A stretch of DNA of 64,000 nt from RBG-13-68-16 sp050018455 (GCA_050018455.1 JBEKAA010000008.1:45307-109306), one strand, 5' to 3'; counted from the first letter of the stretch, positions 38,527-48,169 are shown. Made by a program: numbers and translations. The notes: generated from the letters alone by a model not told the origin.

Positions 38527-40446
38527 ATGGAACTGCTGGAGAGAGTTTCGAGCCCGGCGGACCTGCGCCGGATCCCGGAGGAGGCGCTCGGCGACCTGGC
38601 GGAGGAGCTCCGCCGGTTCCTGCTCTCGTCCGTGAGCCGGACCGGAGGCCATCTCGCCTCCGGGCTTGGCGCGCTTGAGCTGACCCTCGCGCTCCATTAC
38701 GTCCTCGACACCCCGCGCGACGTGCTGGTTTGGGACGTGGGGCACCAGTGCTACCCGCACAAGGTGATCACAGGCCGCCGCGAGCGCTTCGACACGCTCC
38801 GCACCTACGGCGGCATCTCGGGCTTCCTGAAGCGCGAGGAGAGCGAGTACGACGCGTTCAACGCCGGCCACGCCTCGACCTCGATCTCCGCCGCCCTCGG
38901 GATGGCCGTCGCCCGCGACCTCAAGGGCGACGACTACCGCGTGGTCGCGATCATAGGCGACGGCGGCCTCACCGGCGGGATGGCGATGGAGGGCCTCAAC
39001 CAGGCCGGCTACCTCGGCCGGAAGCTGATGATCGTCCTCAACGACAACGAGATGTCGATCTCGCCGAACGTCGGGGCGATGCAGGGCTACCTGAACCGCA
39101 TCATCCACGGCCAGCCGTACCGGCGCCTGAAGGACGACATCGAGCGCTTCCTGCTCGCCATCCCGCGGGTCGGCGGCGGCGTGCTGAAGCTCGCCAAGCA
39201 GGCCGAGCAGATGGCCAAGCAGCTCGTCGTCCCCGGCCTGCTCTTCGAGGAGCTGGGCTTCAAGTACGTGGGGCCGATCAACGGCCACTCGATCCCGCAG
39301 CTTCTGGCGACGCTGCGCGAGGTCCGTGACCACCCTCACCCCGTACTCGTCCACGTCGTGACGCGCAAGGGCAAGGGGTACGAGCCGGCCGAGGCGGACC
39401 CGGTCTTCTGGCACGGCGCGACTCCGTTTTCCCTCGAGACGGGCGAGGTGGCCAAGAAGAAACCCGGACCGCCCTCGTACACCAAGGTCTTCGCCGACAC
39501 GATCACCGAGATCGCGCGCCAGGACCCTCGCGTCGTGGCAATCACCGCGGCGATGCCCGAGGGCACGGGGCTGGACGTCTTCGCCAAGGCGATCCCCGAG
39601 CGCTTCTTCGACGTCGGGATCTGCGAGCAGCACGCCGTGACGTTCGCCGCCGGCCTGGCCACGCGGGGGTTGCGGCCGGTGGTCGCGATCTACTCGACCT
39701 TCCTGCAGCGCGCGTACGACCAGATCTTCCACGACGTCGCGCTGATGCACCTCCCCGTGGTGTTCGTGCTCGACCGCGGAGGCCTCGTCGGCGCCGACGG
39801 CCCGACCCACCACGGCGTCTTCGATCTCTCGTACCTGCGCGTCTTCCCCGAGATCGTCGTGATGTCTCCGAAGGACGAGGACGAGCTCCGCCACATGCTC
39901 GCCACCGCGCTGGCGAGCGACCGTCCCGTGGCGCTCCGATACCCTCGCGGCAACGGCTACGGCGTTCCGATGGAAGGGCCCCCGCGGGCCCTGCCGATCG
40001 GGAAGGCCGAGGTGCTTCGCACCGGACGGGACGGCCTCGTTTGGGCGATCGGCACGATGGCGAGCGAGGCGTTGCGCGCCGCGGAGCGCCTCGCGTCCGA
40101 GGCGGGCCTCGACCTCACCGTGGTCAACGCCCGCTTCGTGAAGCCGCTGGACACCGAGTTGCTCGCCGCCCAGATCCGCCCGGGCTCGCGCCTGATGACC
40201 GTCGAGGAGAACGCGCTCGCGGGAGGTTTCGGCTCCGCGCTGGAAGAGGCTGTCTCGGCGCTCAAGGTGCCCGACGTCGCCATCGAGCGCCTCGGCGTCC
40301 CCGACGAGTTCCAGCCGCACGGGTCGCAGGAGATCCTTCGCGCCCGCCTCGACCTCGACGTCGAGGGGATCGTGAGGCGAGCGAAAGCGTTCTTCCCGAA
40401 GGTCGCCGTCACCCACAAAGTGCTCCGCCGCACGGCCGCGGATTGA
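38527..40446 (+). CDS. dxs: 1-deoxy-D-xylulose-5-phosphate synthase
   Basis: A 639-residue thiamine-diphosphate enzyme that makes DXP from pyruvate and glyceraldehyde 3-phosphate, the entry to the MEP pathway. The TPP-binding motif is GDGGLTGGMAMEGLNQ...LNDNEMSI; other signatures are WDVGHQCYPHK, GHASTSISAALG, the Glu in GICEQHAVTFAAGLA and DRGGLVGADGPTHHG. AGAGGGG precedes ATG 38527. It is the last gene of the xseA-dxs operon and converges on the epimerase gene. Confidence 0.97.
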   Translation: MELLERVSSPADLRRIPEEALGDLAEELRRFLLSSVSRTGGHLASGLGALELTLALHYVLDTPRDVLVWDVGHQCYPHKVITGRRERFDTLRTYGGISGFLKREESEYDAFNAGHASTSISAALGMAVARDLKGDDYRVVAIIGDGGLTGGMAMEGLNQAGYLGRKLMIVLNDNEMSISPNVGAMQGYLNRIIHGQPYRRLKDDIERFLLAIPRVGGGVLKLAKQAEQMAKQLVVPGLLFEELGFKYVGPINGHSIPQLLATLREVRDHPHPVLVHVVTRKGKGYEPAEADPVFWHGATPFSLETGEVAKKKPGPPSYTKVFADTITEIARQDPRVVAITAAMPEGTGLDVFAKAIPERFFDVGICEQHAVTFAAGLATRGLRPVVAIYSTFLQRAYDQIFHDVALMHLPVVFVLDRGGLVGADGPTHHGVFDLSYLRVFPEIVVMSPKDEDELRHMLATALASDRPVALRYPRGNGYGVPMEGPPRALPIGKAEVLRTGRDGLVWAIGTMASEALRAAERLASEAGLDLTVVNARFVKPLDTELLAAQIRPGSRLMTVEENALAGGFGSALEEAVSALKVPDVAIERLGVPDEFQPHGSQEILRARLDLDVEGIVRRAKAFFPKVAVTHKVLRRTAAD

Positions 40447-40542
40447 CCGGTCCGGCCTGCATGGCCCCGCGGCGCTCGTAACGCGCCCACACGCGATTAC
40501 TCCGACAGGGGCACTGCGATAAGGTAACGCCGGGCGTGGCGC

Positions 40543-41523
40543 TCAGCGGGCGCCGGGGAAGGCGCCGCGGTAGAAGCGGAGCATGCGCGGGTCGGCCTGC
40601 AACCACTGGAGCGTTTTCAGCAGGCCATGCCGGAGGGACGTTTCCGGCCGCCAGAGCAGCGTTTCGCGGATGAGGCTGCTGTCCGCCACCCAGGTCCGGG
40701 TGTCCCACTGGCGGTCCTGCATCGAGCCCCAGCGGGGCAACTCCTCGATCTCCAGGAGCGTCCTGGCCAACTCGACGAGTTCGGCGATCCGGGTCTGCAT
40801 TCCGCTCCCGACGTTGTAAACTGCGCCGGGCCTCTGGCCGGGTGCAGTTGCTGCGAGCAGGTACGCTTCGGCGACGTCGTCGACGAAAACGAAGTCCCGG
40901 GCGATGTCGGGGTTCACGAGCGGCGGTAGGGTCTTCTCGAGACCGCGGACGATCATCGTCGGGATGAGCCTGGTGGGCTGTTCGAACGGGCCGTACACGG
41001 AGTAAAGACGCAGCGTGGGGATGTGAGCGCCGTGCCGCTGCGCGGCGTATCGGCAGAACATCGTCGCCGAAGCCTTGGAGACGGCGTAGTGGCTGTTCGG
41101 TTCGACGGTCTCACCCTCGTGCGGGGGGTGGTCCTTGAAGCCGTACTCCGAAGACGAGCCGGTGTTTACGAACGCCTCGAACCCTTCTCGCAGGCACGCC
41201 TCGACGAGGTTCACCGTCCCCACCACGTTGGCCTGGAAGATCCGCGCTGCATCGCTCTGCTCCGAGTAGGCGCCGTAGGCCGCGAGGTGGAACACCCACT
41301 CGGGCCGGACGTCGCGGACGACAGCCGAGAGCCGGGCGCTGTCCGCGAGATCCGCCGTGTGAAGTGTCACCTCGCGGCGGATTCCCTCGATGCGCCATCC
41401 GGTGTGTCCGTCGCGGACGAGCATGTGCACGCGGTGCCCGTCGTGCAACAGCCGCCTGGCGAGGTTCGCGCCCACGAACCCCGTTCCGCCGGTGAGGAGC
41501 GTCGTACGCGGCCGTTCCGTCAC
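40543..41523 (-). CDS. NAD-dependent nucleotide-sugar epimerase/dehydratase
   Basis: A 326-residue extended SDR. The Rossmann motif is GGTGFVGANL, the catalytic Ser-Tyr-Lys residues are in NTGSSSEYG and HYAVSKA, and RDFVFVDDVAEAY and YNVGSG are typical of GalE/RfbB-like enzymes. It probably makes or modifies a nucleotide-linked sugar for the glycan of this operon. GTG 41523 follows GGGAGG. It is the last gene of the minus-strand glycan operon, 15 bp after the sulfotransferase. Confidence 0.92.
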   Translation of the reverse strand: MTERPRTTLLTGGTGFVGANLARRLLHDGHRVHMLVRDGHTGWRIEGIRREVTLHTADLADSARLSAVVRDVRPEWVFHLAAYGAYSEQSDAARIFQANVVGTVNLVEACLREGFEAFVNTGSSSEYGFKDHPPHEGETVEPNSHYAVSKASATMFCRYAAQRHGAHIPTLRLYSVYGPFEQPTRLIPTMIVRGLEKTLPPLVNPDIARDFVFVDDVAEAYLLAATAPGQRPGAVYNVGSGMQTRIAELVELARTLLEIEELPRWGSMQDRQWDTRTWVADSSLIRETLLWRPETSLRHGLLKTLQWLQADPRMLRFYRGAFPGAR

Positions 41524-41538
41524 GCTGGTCCTCCCGTC

Positions 41539-42474
41539 CTAACGCCGCAGAAAGCCCTTGTAGTCGAAGTCGTCGAGGTAGCGGCCCGCCCATGCGCGAA
41601 CCTCGTCCGTCTCCGCCTGCGTGAGCTCTCCGGCGGTCGCGACGTTGGCCGCGCTCGTGGCCTTTCGGATCGTGCCCCACGGGTAGACCTCCGGGAGCGG
41701 CGAGCCGTTCCAGGTCGGAAGGGCGAGCGTCTGGCTGGGTTCGAGGTCGAGCGCGGTGCAGACCGGGACGAGAGTCCCGATCGGGTCGGCGAAGACGTCC
41801 TCCGCGCGGACGATGTGGAGGCGCTCCGGGAACTTCTCCCTGAAGAGGAGGGCGTGGAACTGGTTGACGGTCCAGCCGAGCATGTACTTCGCGAGCGGAA
41901 GGGGTACGGGACGCTTCTTCGTGTCGGCGTAGGCCGACCAGGGGTTCCGCACGACGTGAAGGAAGTGGGCGCCGGGGAGGTCGGTGAGGATCTTCTCGGC
42001 GTCCACGACCAGGATCGGGCTGTACCCGACGTAGACGCTCTCGCGACCGCTCGTCCGGCGGTCCTTCCAAGCCTCGAACGTGGCGCGGAAGAAGGCCGCG
42101 ACGTTCCCTGCCCTGGACCTGCCGCTCCCCCCGGCGAGGCGGACGAAAACAGCGCGTCTCTCGTCGTCGTCGAGGTCGAAGGGGACGTGGCGGAACTTGC
42201 TGACGTTCGGGGTCCGCGCTCGAACCTTGCACTCCTCGTCGATGATCGAAAGGTAGTCCTCGCGGGAGTCGCCGTCCAACCGGAACTCCGGCCACCGGTA
42301 CTTTGCGGCGAACAGCGAGCTCAGACCGTCGCTGACGAGCGCCGTGCCGAGTTGCGACTCGAAGGGGTAGACGAGCATCTGGGGGTGACCGTCGAGGTGG
42401 CGGTGGGTCACGTTGCCCCCGTTCTCATACATGGCACCGAGCATGAGTAGCCGAAAAGTCTCGCTCATGGACAT
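41539..42474 (-). CDS. Sulfotransferase-fold protein with atypical 5' phosphosulfate loop
   Basis: A 311-residue protein of the PAPS sulfotransferase fold. The 3'-phosphate motif is clear (HFLHVVRNPWSAYADT, with Arg and Ser). The N-terminal 5'-phosphosulfate loop, usually a Gly-Arg-Ser-Gly-Thr type loop, here reads GAMYENGGNVTHRHLDGHPQ, which keeps the downstream LDGHP of the family but not the loop. It may use PAPS in a modified way or transfer another group. ATG 42474 is close to AAGGAG; ATG 42468 is also possible. It overlaps the TIGR03032 gene. Confidence 0.82.
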   Translation of the reverse strand: MSMSETFRLLMLGAMYENGGNVTHRHLDGHPQMLVYPFESQLGTALVSDGLSSLFAAKYRWPEFRLDGDSREDYLSIIDEECKVRARTPNVSKFRHVPFDLDDDERRAVFVRLAGGSGRSRAGNVAAFFRATFEAWKDRRTSGRESVYVGYSPILVVDAEKILTDLPGAHFLHVVRNPWSAYADTKKRPVPLPLAKYMLGWTVNQFHALLFREKFPERLHIVRAEDVFADPIGTLVPVCTALDLEPSQTLALPTWNGSPLPEVYPWGTIRKATSAANVATAGELTQAETDEVRAWAGRYLDDFDYKGFLRR

Positions 42475-43682
42475 GACTCCTTCCCGGGGGCTGCCAGGCG
42501 GAACGAGTAGAAGAGAGACCGCAGCCGCCGCTCGGGGGACCGCCGCCCGACTTCGAACGGGAAACCCGTGGACCGTCCGGTCGGGAGCCAGTCGATCGCA
42601 AACGTCTGGTTGCCTTCCGGCCAGACGAGGGCCGCGACGGAACGACCCGACGAGATGTCCACCGCGTGCACTCCGCAGACGCTCCCATCGACGTCCAGGC
42701 CCGGTGCGTACTGCCGGAAGCGCGGGATCACCCTGGACGTCCCGACGAAGGCGATCCCCGGTCCGCGGTCGACGAGGCACAGACCACGGGTCCACCCGGG
42801 CAGAGTGAGAGCCGGATCGAAACGGCCGTCTCTAACCACGCCCAGTTCGCCGTACCCGCTATTGGCCACCCAGATCCGCCCCTTGTGGAGGCGTGCCGAG
42901 TGCGGCCGCGTCAGGCCCCGGCACACCGGTTCGCCCGTCCTGCCCGAGAAGATCACGCCGCGTCCGTCCACCGGAAAGCGGCGGTGGCCGGGCCGAAGCC
43001 GCGAGACACGGTCCGTCGAAGACGAGAAGAACGACGACGCGATCGTGCGGCCGGCAGCGATGGAATTCAGCTGCAGGTGGTTGCGGTCGAACGCCGGGCC
43101 TTCCTCGGTCTCGATGCAACGCGGCCACCAGACGCGCTCGCAGCTCCCGTCCTCACCGAGGCGGACGACGGCGTTCTGCCCGACCGCGTTGGCGTGAAGC
43201 TTGCCGCCGACGAGAGCGAGATCGTGGAGGTAAAGGGAGCCCGGGAGGAAGGCCGCACGGATCGGAATGAGCTTCCGGGTCATCCGCAGGTCGTGGCCTC
43301 GACCGCTCAGCGCGGTGGGACCGTCGACCGGGTGGAGCGTCACGATCTGGTTCGGATTGCGCGTGCACGCGACGAACACCCGGTCACGGGCGCGGTCGGC
43401 CACCAGCCCGGACGGGTGGGGGAGCCGGAGGTACGAGACCAGGGGCCGCCCTTCCTGAGCGCACATCGCGACGGCCAGGTGTTCGTACTCGCGGGTGACG
43501 AGCAGGGTGATCCCGAGCTCCGCGAGCAGGTCCCACCACGGGCCGACGGTCCGGTGGCGCAGGATGTCCCGATCGACGTGCGAGGCGGATTCCCAGAACC
43601 CGACGATCTGTGCGGGCGCGCGCCACCGGGCGTCGTGCCTCGCCCAGAGCGCGTCGCGCTTGCTGGTTTGCCGTGCCGTCAT
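42465..43682 (-). CDS. TIGR03032/DUF4915 family protein
   Basis: A 405-residue protein of the TIGR03032 family; role unknown. Signatures are LRHRTVGPWWDLLAELGITLLVTREYEHL, LPHPSGLVADR and FVACTRNPNQIVTLHPV; repeats such as LPGSLYLHDLALVGGKLHANAVGQNAVVRL suggest a beta-propeller. Family members are often encoded beside sulfotransferases, as here, which suggests a scaffold or substrate-binding role. ATG 43682 overlaps the GT2 stop (ATGA). Confidence 0.85.
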   Translation of the reverse strand: MTARQTSKRDALWARHDARWRAPAQIVGFWESASHVDRDILRHRTVGPWWDLLAELGITLLVTREYEHLAVAMCAQEGRPLVSYLRLPHPSGLVADRARDRVFVACTRNPNQIVTLHPVDGPTALSGRGHDLRMTRKLIPIRAAFLPGSLYLHDLALVGGKLHANAVGQNAVVRLGEDGSCERVWWPRCIETEEGPAFDRNHLQLNSIAAGRTIASSFFSSSTDRVSRLRPGHRRFPVDGRGVIFSGRTGEPVCRGLTRPHSARLHKGRIWVANSGYGELGVVRDGRFDPALTLPGWTRGLCLVDRGPGIAFVGTSRVIPRFRQYAPGLDVDGSVCGVHAVDISSGRSVAALVWPEGNQTFAIDWLPTGRSTGFPFEVGRRSPERRLRSLFYSFRLAAPGKESCP

Positions 43683-44380
43683 CTGGTCTCACCGAGCCGG
43701 CGCCACATCCGGAACGCGCCGATGTAAAGCCTCGCCGCCGATGCCAGGCCGGTTGTGCTCGTGCCGCCGTGGCGGCGCGTCGAGAAGGCGGGGATCTCGA
43801 GCATCGGGTAGCCCTCTCTCCGGCAGATGACCGAGAACTCCAGGTCGATGAGGTCGTCGTCGCGGGTCAGGGCGAGGAGAGGACCGAACGACCGAGGGAA
43901 GACCTTCGGCGTGCCGTTGACGTCCCACCACGGCAGGTCGAAGAGGGCGCGGCACTGGATGTTGTACGCGAGCGAGCCCGTCCGGCGGAGGGCGTTGTCG
44001 CGGATCTTCCTGTTGGCCTTGATGACCCGGCCGGGAAACGCGACGGCGCACATCAGGTGGAGGATCAGATCCTGGGCGGTGGTGCGCGCCGAGTTCGTGT
44101 AGCAGAGGAGATCGCCGCGCGCGGCGGCGAGTCCCTGCCTGACGGCCCAGCCCCACCCGGCCCGGTCGGTCGCGATGACTTGGACGGATGGCCGGCCCTC
44201 TCCGATCCTGCGGCAGATCTCGAGCGAGTTGTCGACCGGCCGGCCGTTCACGACGAGCAGCAGCTCGTACGGACGCCGAACATTCTCCAGCGCAGCTTCG
44301 TACTCCTCGACCACGGCCGCGATGAAACGCTCCTGGGCGAACACCGGCAGGACGATCGAGACGAGCTCGTTCTGGTTCAT
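43679..44380 (-). CDS. GT2-family glycosyltransferase
   Basis: A 233-residue GT-A fold glycosyltransferase. It opens VSIVLPVFAQERFIAAVVEEYEAAL and has the strand ELLLVVNGRPVDNS; the acidic metal-binding site usually written DxD is not clear (YTNSARTTAQD occupies that region). No transmembrane segment is present. It is short for GT2, so it may be a dolichyl-phosphate mannose synthase-like or specialised transferase. Start and stop both overlap neighbours in the glycan operon. Confidence 0.85.
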   Translation of the reverse strand: MNQNELVSIVLPVFAQERFIAAVVEEYEAALENVRRPYELLLVVNGRPVDNSLEICRRIGEGRPSVQVIATDRAGWGWAVRQGLAAARGDLLCYTNSARTTAQDLILHLMCAVAFPGRVIKANRKIRDNALRRTGSLAYNIQCRALFDLPWWDVNGTPKVFPRSFGPLLALTRDDDLIDLEFSVICRREGYPMLEIPAFSTRRHGGTSTTGLASAARLYIGAFRMWRRLGETR

Positions 44381-45306
44381 GGCAGTCCGGAGTCCAGCGC
44401 CGAGAGCGCGCGCTCGACGATGGTGTCGCGTCCGAGCCCGTGCCTGGCAAGCAGTGACCGGTCGCTGCCGCTCACGGCGTCAGGCAGGCGGTCGACCGCG
44501 CACCGGACGACGCGGCATCGGATCCCGCGCTCGGCGGCGACTTCACAGACCAGCGAGCCGAGCCCGCCTGCCTGGAAGTGATGCTCCACGGTCACCGCGA
44601 GCGGGAAACGCTCGAGCACCCCCGCCAGGTCGTCGGCGGGGGAGGGGTTGAAGGAGGAGACCACGGCAAGGGCGCTCGAGACCCCGCGCCGAGCAAGGAT
44701 TTCGACGGCGCCGGCCGCCTCGAACGCCGCGCTCCCCATGGCAAGCACAATCATGTCGGCTCCGTCCCGCACGACGTTCGCCCTGCCAAGCTCGAACCGC
44801 CCGTCGAGGCCCGTGAGCCGCCCTTCCTCGTCTTTGGCGAGCCGGTAGTAGACGGGGCGCGGGAGGTCCCAGGTCGCGCCGAGAGCGCCGACGGCCTGCG
44901 AGGCGTCTGCCGGCGCGACGACGGTGATGCCGGGGTCGACGCGGAGGATGCCGACGTCCTCGAGGGCATGGTGCGTGAAGCCGGCGGTACCGTAGTCGAA
45001 ACCGCCTCCGACCCCGATCACGCGCACGGGCAGGCGGTGGGCGATCGGGCCGTTGCGGATGAACTCGTACGGCCGCATGCTCGCGAACGCGGCGATCGAG
45101 TAGACGAAGGGCACGAACCCCGCCTCGGCGAGGCCGGTGGCCACTCCGACGAGGTTCTGCTCCGCGACGCCGACGTTGAAGAACCTGTCCGGCAGAGCCT
45201 CGGCGAATGGCTCGACCACGCTGTACCCGAGATCGGCCGTGAGCAGGAGCACCCTCGGCTCGCGCCGGGCGAGTTCCAGAAGCGCGGCGATGAACGTCCG
45301 CCTCAT
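44377..45306 (-). CDS. Transketolase C-terminal subunit
   Basis: A 309-residue protein with the pyrimidine-binding and C-terminal domains of a split transketolase. TADLGYSVVEPFAEALPDRFFNVGVAEQNLVGVATGLAEAG holds the catalytic Glu region; GGFDYGTAGFTHHALEDVGILR and VTVEHHFQAGGLGS follow. It must work with the N-terminal subunit encoded just upstream. Its stop overlaps the GT2 start, so it belongs to the glycan operon rather than a pentose phosphate locus. Confidence 0.93.
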   Translation of the reverse strand: MRRTFIAALLELARREPRVLLLTADLGYSVVEPFAEALPDRFFNVGVAEQNLVGVATGLAEAGFVPFVYSIAAFASMRPYEFIRNGPIAHRLPVRVIGVGGGFDYGTAGFTHHALEDVGILRVDPGITVVAPADASQAVGALGATWDLPRPVYYRLAKDEEGRLTGLDGRFELGRANVVRDGADMIVLAMGSAAFEAAGAVEILARRGVSSALAVVSSFNPSPADDLAGVLERFPLAVTVEHHFQAGGLGSLVCEVAAERGIRCRVVRCAVDRLPDAVSGSDRSLLARHGLGRDTIVERALSALDSGLP

Positions 45307-46106
45307 TCCGCCTCGATCTCCTTCATCGCGTCGGCATACTCCTGTGGGGACATCGGCGAGTAGTGCCACTTGATCCGGCTCTCCATGAAGGAGACGCCCT
45401 TGCCGAAGACGGTATGGCAGATCAGAACGTGTGGCCGCTCGGAGCCGGGGTCGGTCTGGGCGATCGTTCTCGCCACGGCGTCGGCGTCGTTGCCGTCGAC
45501 GCTCCTGACGTCCCACCCGAACGCCTGCCAGCGGGCTTCGAGGGGCGAGAGGTCGAGCACGTCGCGCGTGTACCCGAGGGCCTGCTGGCGGTTGCAGTCC
45601 ACGAGAGCGAACAGTTTGGCGAGGCGGTGGTGCGCGGCGAACATCACGGCTTCCCAGGTGGATCCCTCGTCGCACTCCGCGTCGCTGAGGAGAACGAACG
45701 CCCGCCGGAGCGACCCCTGCAGCCGCGCTGCCAGCGCCGCCCCCGCCCCGAACGAGAGACCGAGTCCGAGGGAGCCGGTCGAGAAATCCACCCCGGCGAG
45801 GCGATTCTCGGGATGGACCCCGAGCAGCGTGCCGTCGCCGCAGTACGTGTCCAGTTGCTCCCGGCTGAGCCAGCCGCGCAGGTGCAGAGCCGCGTAAAGC
45901 GCCAGCGCGGCGTGGCCTTTGGAGAGGAGAAACCGATCACGATCCGGGTCGTCGGGCGACGCGACCCGAAGGGCCGATCCATAGAGAGCCGCGATCACGT
46001 CGGCGACCGAGAGCGCCGAGCCGATGTGTCCGACGTGGGCGCGGTTCGATTGCTCGATCACGATCCGCCGGATGGCGGGCCCGGTCACCGCATTTGTGCC
46101 GCTCAT
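45303..46106 (-). CDS. Transketolase N-terminal subunit
   Basis: A 267-residue TPP-binding half of the split transketolase. It contains RIVIEQSNRAHVGHIGSALSVADVIAALYG, LSKGHAALALYAALHLRG, GSLGLGLSFGAGAALAARL, the metal-binding SDAECDEGSTWEAVMFAAHHRL and VDCNRQQALG. ATG 46106 gives the usual family length; longer upstream extensions are not conserved. Its stop overlaps the start of the C-terminal subunit by 4 nt. It is the first gene of the coupled minus-strand glycan operon. Confidence 0.92.
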   Translation of the reverse strand: MSGTNAVTGPAIRRIVIEQSNRAHVGHIGSALSVADVIAALYGSALRVASPDDPDRDRFLLSKGHAALALYAALHLRGWLSREQLDTYCGDGTLLGVHPENRLAGVDFSTGSLGLGLSFGAGAALAARLQGSLRRAFVLLSDAECDEGSTWEAVMFAAHHRLAKLFALVDCNRQQALGYTRDVLDLSPLEARWQAFGWDVRSVDGNDADAVARTIAQTDPGSERPHVLICHTVFGKGVSFMESRIKWHYSPMSPQEYADAMKEIEAE

Positions 46107-46291
46107 GCCCGGATCCGCGATCGCCGGCTCCGCCGGGGCCGGTCCGAAGGCCACCCGCGGCGGTCTCGCATCGACCGCACCCGTCTCGCACGGCTTCGAC
46201 CTTCGGCTTTCACCCTGCTCGAAATGATAACGCACCTCGCGGTCCGAGCCGTTTCGGCGTTGCGAGCGTGGCCGGGCAACGGTCCGCGTGG

Positions 46292-46319
46292 TTGACCGCG
46301 AGCCTCCGGCTGCTACGAT
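46292..46319 (+). promoter_or_regulatory. Sigma70 promoter of the 569-aa GT-C gene
   Basis: TTGACC (46292-46297) and TACGAT (46314-46319) are separated by 16 bp. The predicted transcript starts near 46326, about 80 nt before the ATG. It lies in the 298-bp divergent region shared with the transketolase operon; I see no equally good promoter on the other strand. Confidence 0.55.
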
Positions 46320-46404
46320 TGGGCAGGATGCAACGATCCCGGACGGATGTGTCAGGGAGCCCACGGCCGGTCGCGGCGACTCCACTCACCCAGGGAGAGA
46401 GCTG

Positions 46405-48114
46405 ATGCACACCCCGGCACGAACCTCGACGCTCCTGACGTGCGCGGTCCTCCTGAGCGGGACCGTGGGGCTGATCGTTTATCGCGGAGGGTACTCCGGG
46501 TGGCTCGCACTGCTGTGGGTGGTCGTGCTGGCGCTCCTCGTCGGCTCGGCGGTTTCGGTGGGCGCGGTCGCAAGACTCGGCGGCCAGCTCGCCGGGCACT
46601 GGCGCGCCGCGTTGCTTGCCGCCCTGGTCGTCGTCATTCCGCTCGTCCCGCGCATCGCGAACTTCTCGCTGTCCCTGACGCAACCGGACGAATTCGCCCT
46701 CGCCTGGTTCTCGCACCGCTTCGACCTCGCGACCACCAACCTCTTCGGCCCGATCCCCGACCCGCCGATCTGGGACCACCAGATGCCGAGCCTCTACTTC
46801 GTGCTGCAGAAGCTGTTCTTCTTGGTCGTCGGTGACACGCCCTTCGACATCAAACTGTCCACGATGCCGTACGTCCTGGCGACCGCGCTCGCGCTGTTTT
46901 TCTGTGCGAGGGCGCTTCTCGGCGCCACGGCTGCTTTCGCATCGGTGCTGATCTACGCCTTCCTCGCTCCGAGCCTCTACGCCGACACCTTCGCAACTCC
47001 CATCACCACCAGCATGGCGCTCTTCCTCCTGTTCTTCCTGTTCGCGGTTCTCAACGTGCGGAGGCAGGAGTTCGGCCTCGCGGTTCTCGCCGGGGTCGCG
47101 TGCGCGCTCTGCTACCTGGGCGTTCCGACGTCGTACCTGGCTCTGCCCTTCCTCTTCGCGTTCACCGCTCTCGCGCTCTTCTGCGCTCCGCCGCGTCGGG
47201 TCGTCAGAAGTCTCGGGGCGTCGCTCCTCGCGTTCCTGGTTGTGCTACTGCCCTACATCGCCGGCGCCGCGAGGTCGGCCAACTTCTTCGCGGAGCGGAT
47301 AACGCGGGTGGCGCCCGTGGTCGGCCCACTTTTCGGGATCAAGCCTCCACCCGAGGAGGTCACGAGGTCCCGGTCGGACCTGCCGGAGAAGTGGAAGGCC
47401 CACATCACCTACCTCTGGAAGGACGAGGTCGGCGGGTGCGCCGGCTTCAACTTCGGGCAGGCGGCGCTTTTCGACCCCTTCACGTTCGCCCTGCTGGCCC
47501 TCGGTGTGGCGCTCAGCCTCGCGGTCAAGGCGAAGAGGCTCGAGTTCCTGATGGTCCACGGGGTGATTGTCGCCTGCTTCCTCGGGCTCGGGTTCGCGAA
47601 CCCTCCGCCGATGATCACGCGCTACGCCGTGCTCTTCCCTTTGTTCGCCCTGATCCTGACCGTGCCGGTGGCGATGGTGCTCGGCTGGTCCCGCGTTCCC
47701 CGGCTCGTTCGGGCCGGCGTCGCAGCAGCGGTGCTCGCCGCGGTCGTGGGTTTCAACCTCCACCACTTCGACGTGGCCCTCGCGCGCGACACCGCCGGCG
47801 GGCGGGAAGACACCGAGGACGTCAAGGTGGCGCTCTACCTGAGGGATCACTTCCCGGGAAGGGAGATCCGGGTGGCCGCGTTCCCTGGGTTCCAGCTCGA
47901 GTATGCGCTCAGGTTCTTCCTGCCCGGGACCCCGGTGACGACCGACTATCACGACAACTTCCTGAGGAGCTTTGACGCGACGCGCGGCTACCTCTACGTC
48001 GTCCTGTTCCCCGAGGAGTTCAGCCCGAGGTTCCAGAAGGCGGACCCCGCAGGCCAGCTGATCACCGGTGTGTCGCGGAAGTACACCCTGTTCGTGGGGC
48101 CCGCTGCCCGGTGA
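46405..48114 (+). CDS. GT-C (PMT/ArnT-like) membrane glycosyltransferase
   Basis: A 569-residue polytopic membrane protein with about twelve hydrophobic helices. The first extracytoplasmic loop has LSLTQPDEFALAWFSHRFDL, the acidic motif (Asp-Glu) of GT-C transferases that use polyprenyl-linked sugars. A C-terminal soluble part follows (VKVALYLRDHFPGREIRVAAFPG...). Acceptor unknown. AGGGAGA is the ribosome-binding site for ATG 46405. It converges on the PA14-containing GT-C gene. Confidence 0.82.
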   Translation: MHTPARTSTLLTCAVLLSGTVGLIVYRGGYSGWLALLWVVVLALLVGSAVSVGAVARLGGQLAGHWRAALLAALVVVIPLVPRIANFSLSLTQPDEFALAWFSHRFDLATTNLFGPIPDPPIWDHQMPSLYFVLQKLFFLVVGDTPFDIKLSTMPYVLATALALFFCARALLGATAAFASVLIYAFLAPSLYADTFATPITTSMALFLLFFLFAVLNVRRQEFGLAVLAGVACALCYLGVPTSYLALPFLFAFTALALFCAPPRRVVRSLGASLLAFLVVLLPYIAGAARSANFFAERITRVAPVVGPLFGIKPPPEEVTRSRSDLPEKWKAHITYLWKDEVGGCAGFNFGQAALFDPFTFALLALGVALSLAVKAKRLEFLMVHGVIVACFLGLGFANPPPMITRYAVLFPLFALILTVPVAMVLGWSRVPRLVRAGVAAAVLAAVVGFNLHHFDVALARDTAGGREDTEDVKVALYLRDHFPGREIRVAAFPGFQLEYALRFFLPGTPVTTDYHDNFLRSFDATRGYLYVVLFPEEFSPRFQKADPAGQLITGVSRKYTLFVGPAAR

Positions 48115-48169
48115 CGGGCGCCCGCCCACGCGCCGGCTTCAACGCGGCCCGGGAGCACCAGCGCCGCTG

